DNA from: Agroathelia rolfsii
Lineage: Eukaryota > Basidiomycota > Agaricomycetes > Amylocorticiales > Amylocorticiaceae
Direction of reading: 5' to 3'
Length of the DNA: 64,000 nucleotides
Assembly: GCA_018343915.1 (NCBI GenBank)
Contig: JABRWF010000003.1
Span: 2,294,001 to 2,358,000 of the forward strand
The notes beneath the pieces were generated by a model. It was not told the origin of the DNA. It did no database searches and saw only the letters and a program-made list of their open reading frames with translations. The translations under genes and the position numbers were made by a program. Below, piece after piece: positions 63,161 through 64,000 of this stretch. Positions within the stretch are counted from its first letter, which is position 1; each line of letters opens with the position of its first letter.

Positions 63161-64000
63161 TACTGGTGAGAGTGGGGGAGAAAGTAACGATCGTATTGGA
63201 GGTGTGGGGGATGGGAAGGGACACAGAGAGAGAGAGACAGTGACCAAGGAGATGGTACTGGCAACGGATATGCCAATGAACGAACGACAGACGGCATATT
63301 GAGCGGAGCACGGCACCCAGCCTTGTGTGTATTCCAGGAGAGTTATGGCGGAAACGATAAAGAAGGCTTAGCCCACCAGGATTTGAAAAGCCCAAGCTTG
63401 ATGATACAACAGCCACTTAGTAGTCGAAATCCTGCTGGGTATTCAATTGACTGATTTGCCTCTTTGCCCTTCTAGCCTGAGTGGATTTGCTTGGTAATGG
63501 TGGTAGTCAAACAGGCTAGGGAGGCGTGATCACAAAGACCACACAAGGCGATGTGATATTACAGCAAACAATTGCAATGAGGAATTACAAGAAGAAATGA
63601 TCTGTCGTTGGCGAATATCTTGGATTGCAAACATGTCCCGGTATGGCCTTGGTCTCTGCGACTGTGGTTTGCCGTTGGCATTGTCATAATGCCGCATTGA
63701 CTGCACCGAGCCAATGATTAATTACCGATTTTCTCACTTGTTCATTTCCTAGAATTAGAGCAACAGGGATGCCATAAACAACTGTAGCTAGTCTGTCACT
63801 GAATAAGGGTACGGAGCAAACGGAATGGATGTTGCAGCCACCAGAGAGCGGCTTCACCTTGATCATAACAAGTCATGATACTGCACAGTATTACCTAAGC
63901 GCCACCACCTCATTCCTTACTCACCGTCCTCACAGCACCTCAGTCATTACTACTCCTGTATAGTGTGACTGAGGTGTGTACTGTCTACTTATATTGTTCT
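63161..64000. other. Intergenic region to window end
   Basis: This 840-base stretch holds the GH79 promoter and unassigned sequence. ORFs here (63416-62979 overlap, 63866-63684) are not convincing. A purine/pyrimidine-rich (AGAG)n run lies near 63223-63240. Confidence 0.4.

Overview
The window is nuclear DNA of a filamentous basidiomycete, most likely an agaricomycete. The evidence is dense genes on both strands, many introns of about 50-60 bases with GT/GC-AG borders, and families typical of mushroom-forming fungi (DUF6534 membrane proteins, tandem secreted sedolisins, P-loop NTPase/nuclease proteins, helical-domain plus SH3 proteins). Exon models were spliced by hand, using reading phase and family similarity recalled from knowledge. 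No database search was possible.

About 0-31 kb is mostly a conserved housekeeping block. It holds the 3' end of an unknown gene, a virilizer homologue (m6A writer), ORM1 (sphingolipid control), MTD1 (one-carbon folate), GLC8 (PP1 inhibitor-2), a DUF2009/B-box protein, a STIMATE-type membrane protein, SEC18/NSF, eIF3m, a secreted carboxylesterase, a DUF302 protein, a DUF6534 seven-helix membrane protein, RRS1, TFIIB and a TLS1/C9orf78 homologue. Several are divergent pairs with short shared promoters (VIR1/ORM1, STIMATE/SEC18, TFIIB/TLS1).

About 31-50 kb is an accessory region framed by three secreted sedolisin (S53) proteases in the same orientation, with different intron sets. Between the second and third lie two related genes that join an MLKL/HeLo-like helical N-terminus to Sho1-like SH3 domains, a short two-LIM protein resembling the N-terminus of Rga-type RhoGAPs, and a 694-base hairpin element.

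About 50-60 kb holds two inverted paralogues of a P-loop NTPase with a C-terminal PD-(D/E)XK-like nuclease motif (Crinkler-type architecture). Exon 1 and both flanks have diverged, but the central 2,714 bases appear identical with no indels and carry the same in-frame stop. This looks like a gene-conversion tract (or an assembly artefact). Between the arms are a relic of the third sedolisin gene and an unknown membrane-anchored gene. About 61-63 kb holds a GPI-anchored GH79 glycoside hydrolase.

The best candidates for something undescribed are the helical-domain/SH3 gene pair, whose SH3 units are at different stages of decay, and the homogenised inverted NTPase-nuclease pair.
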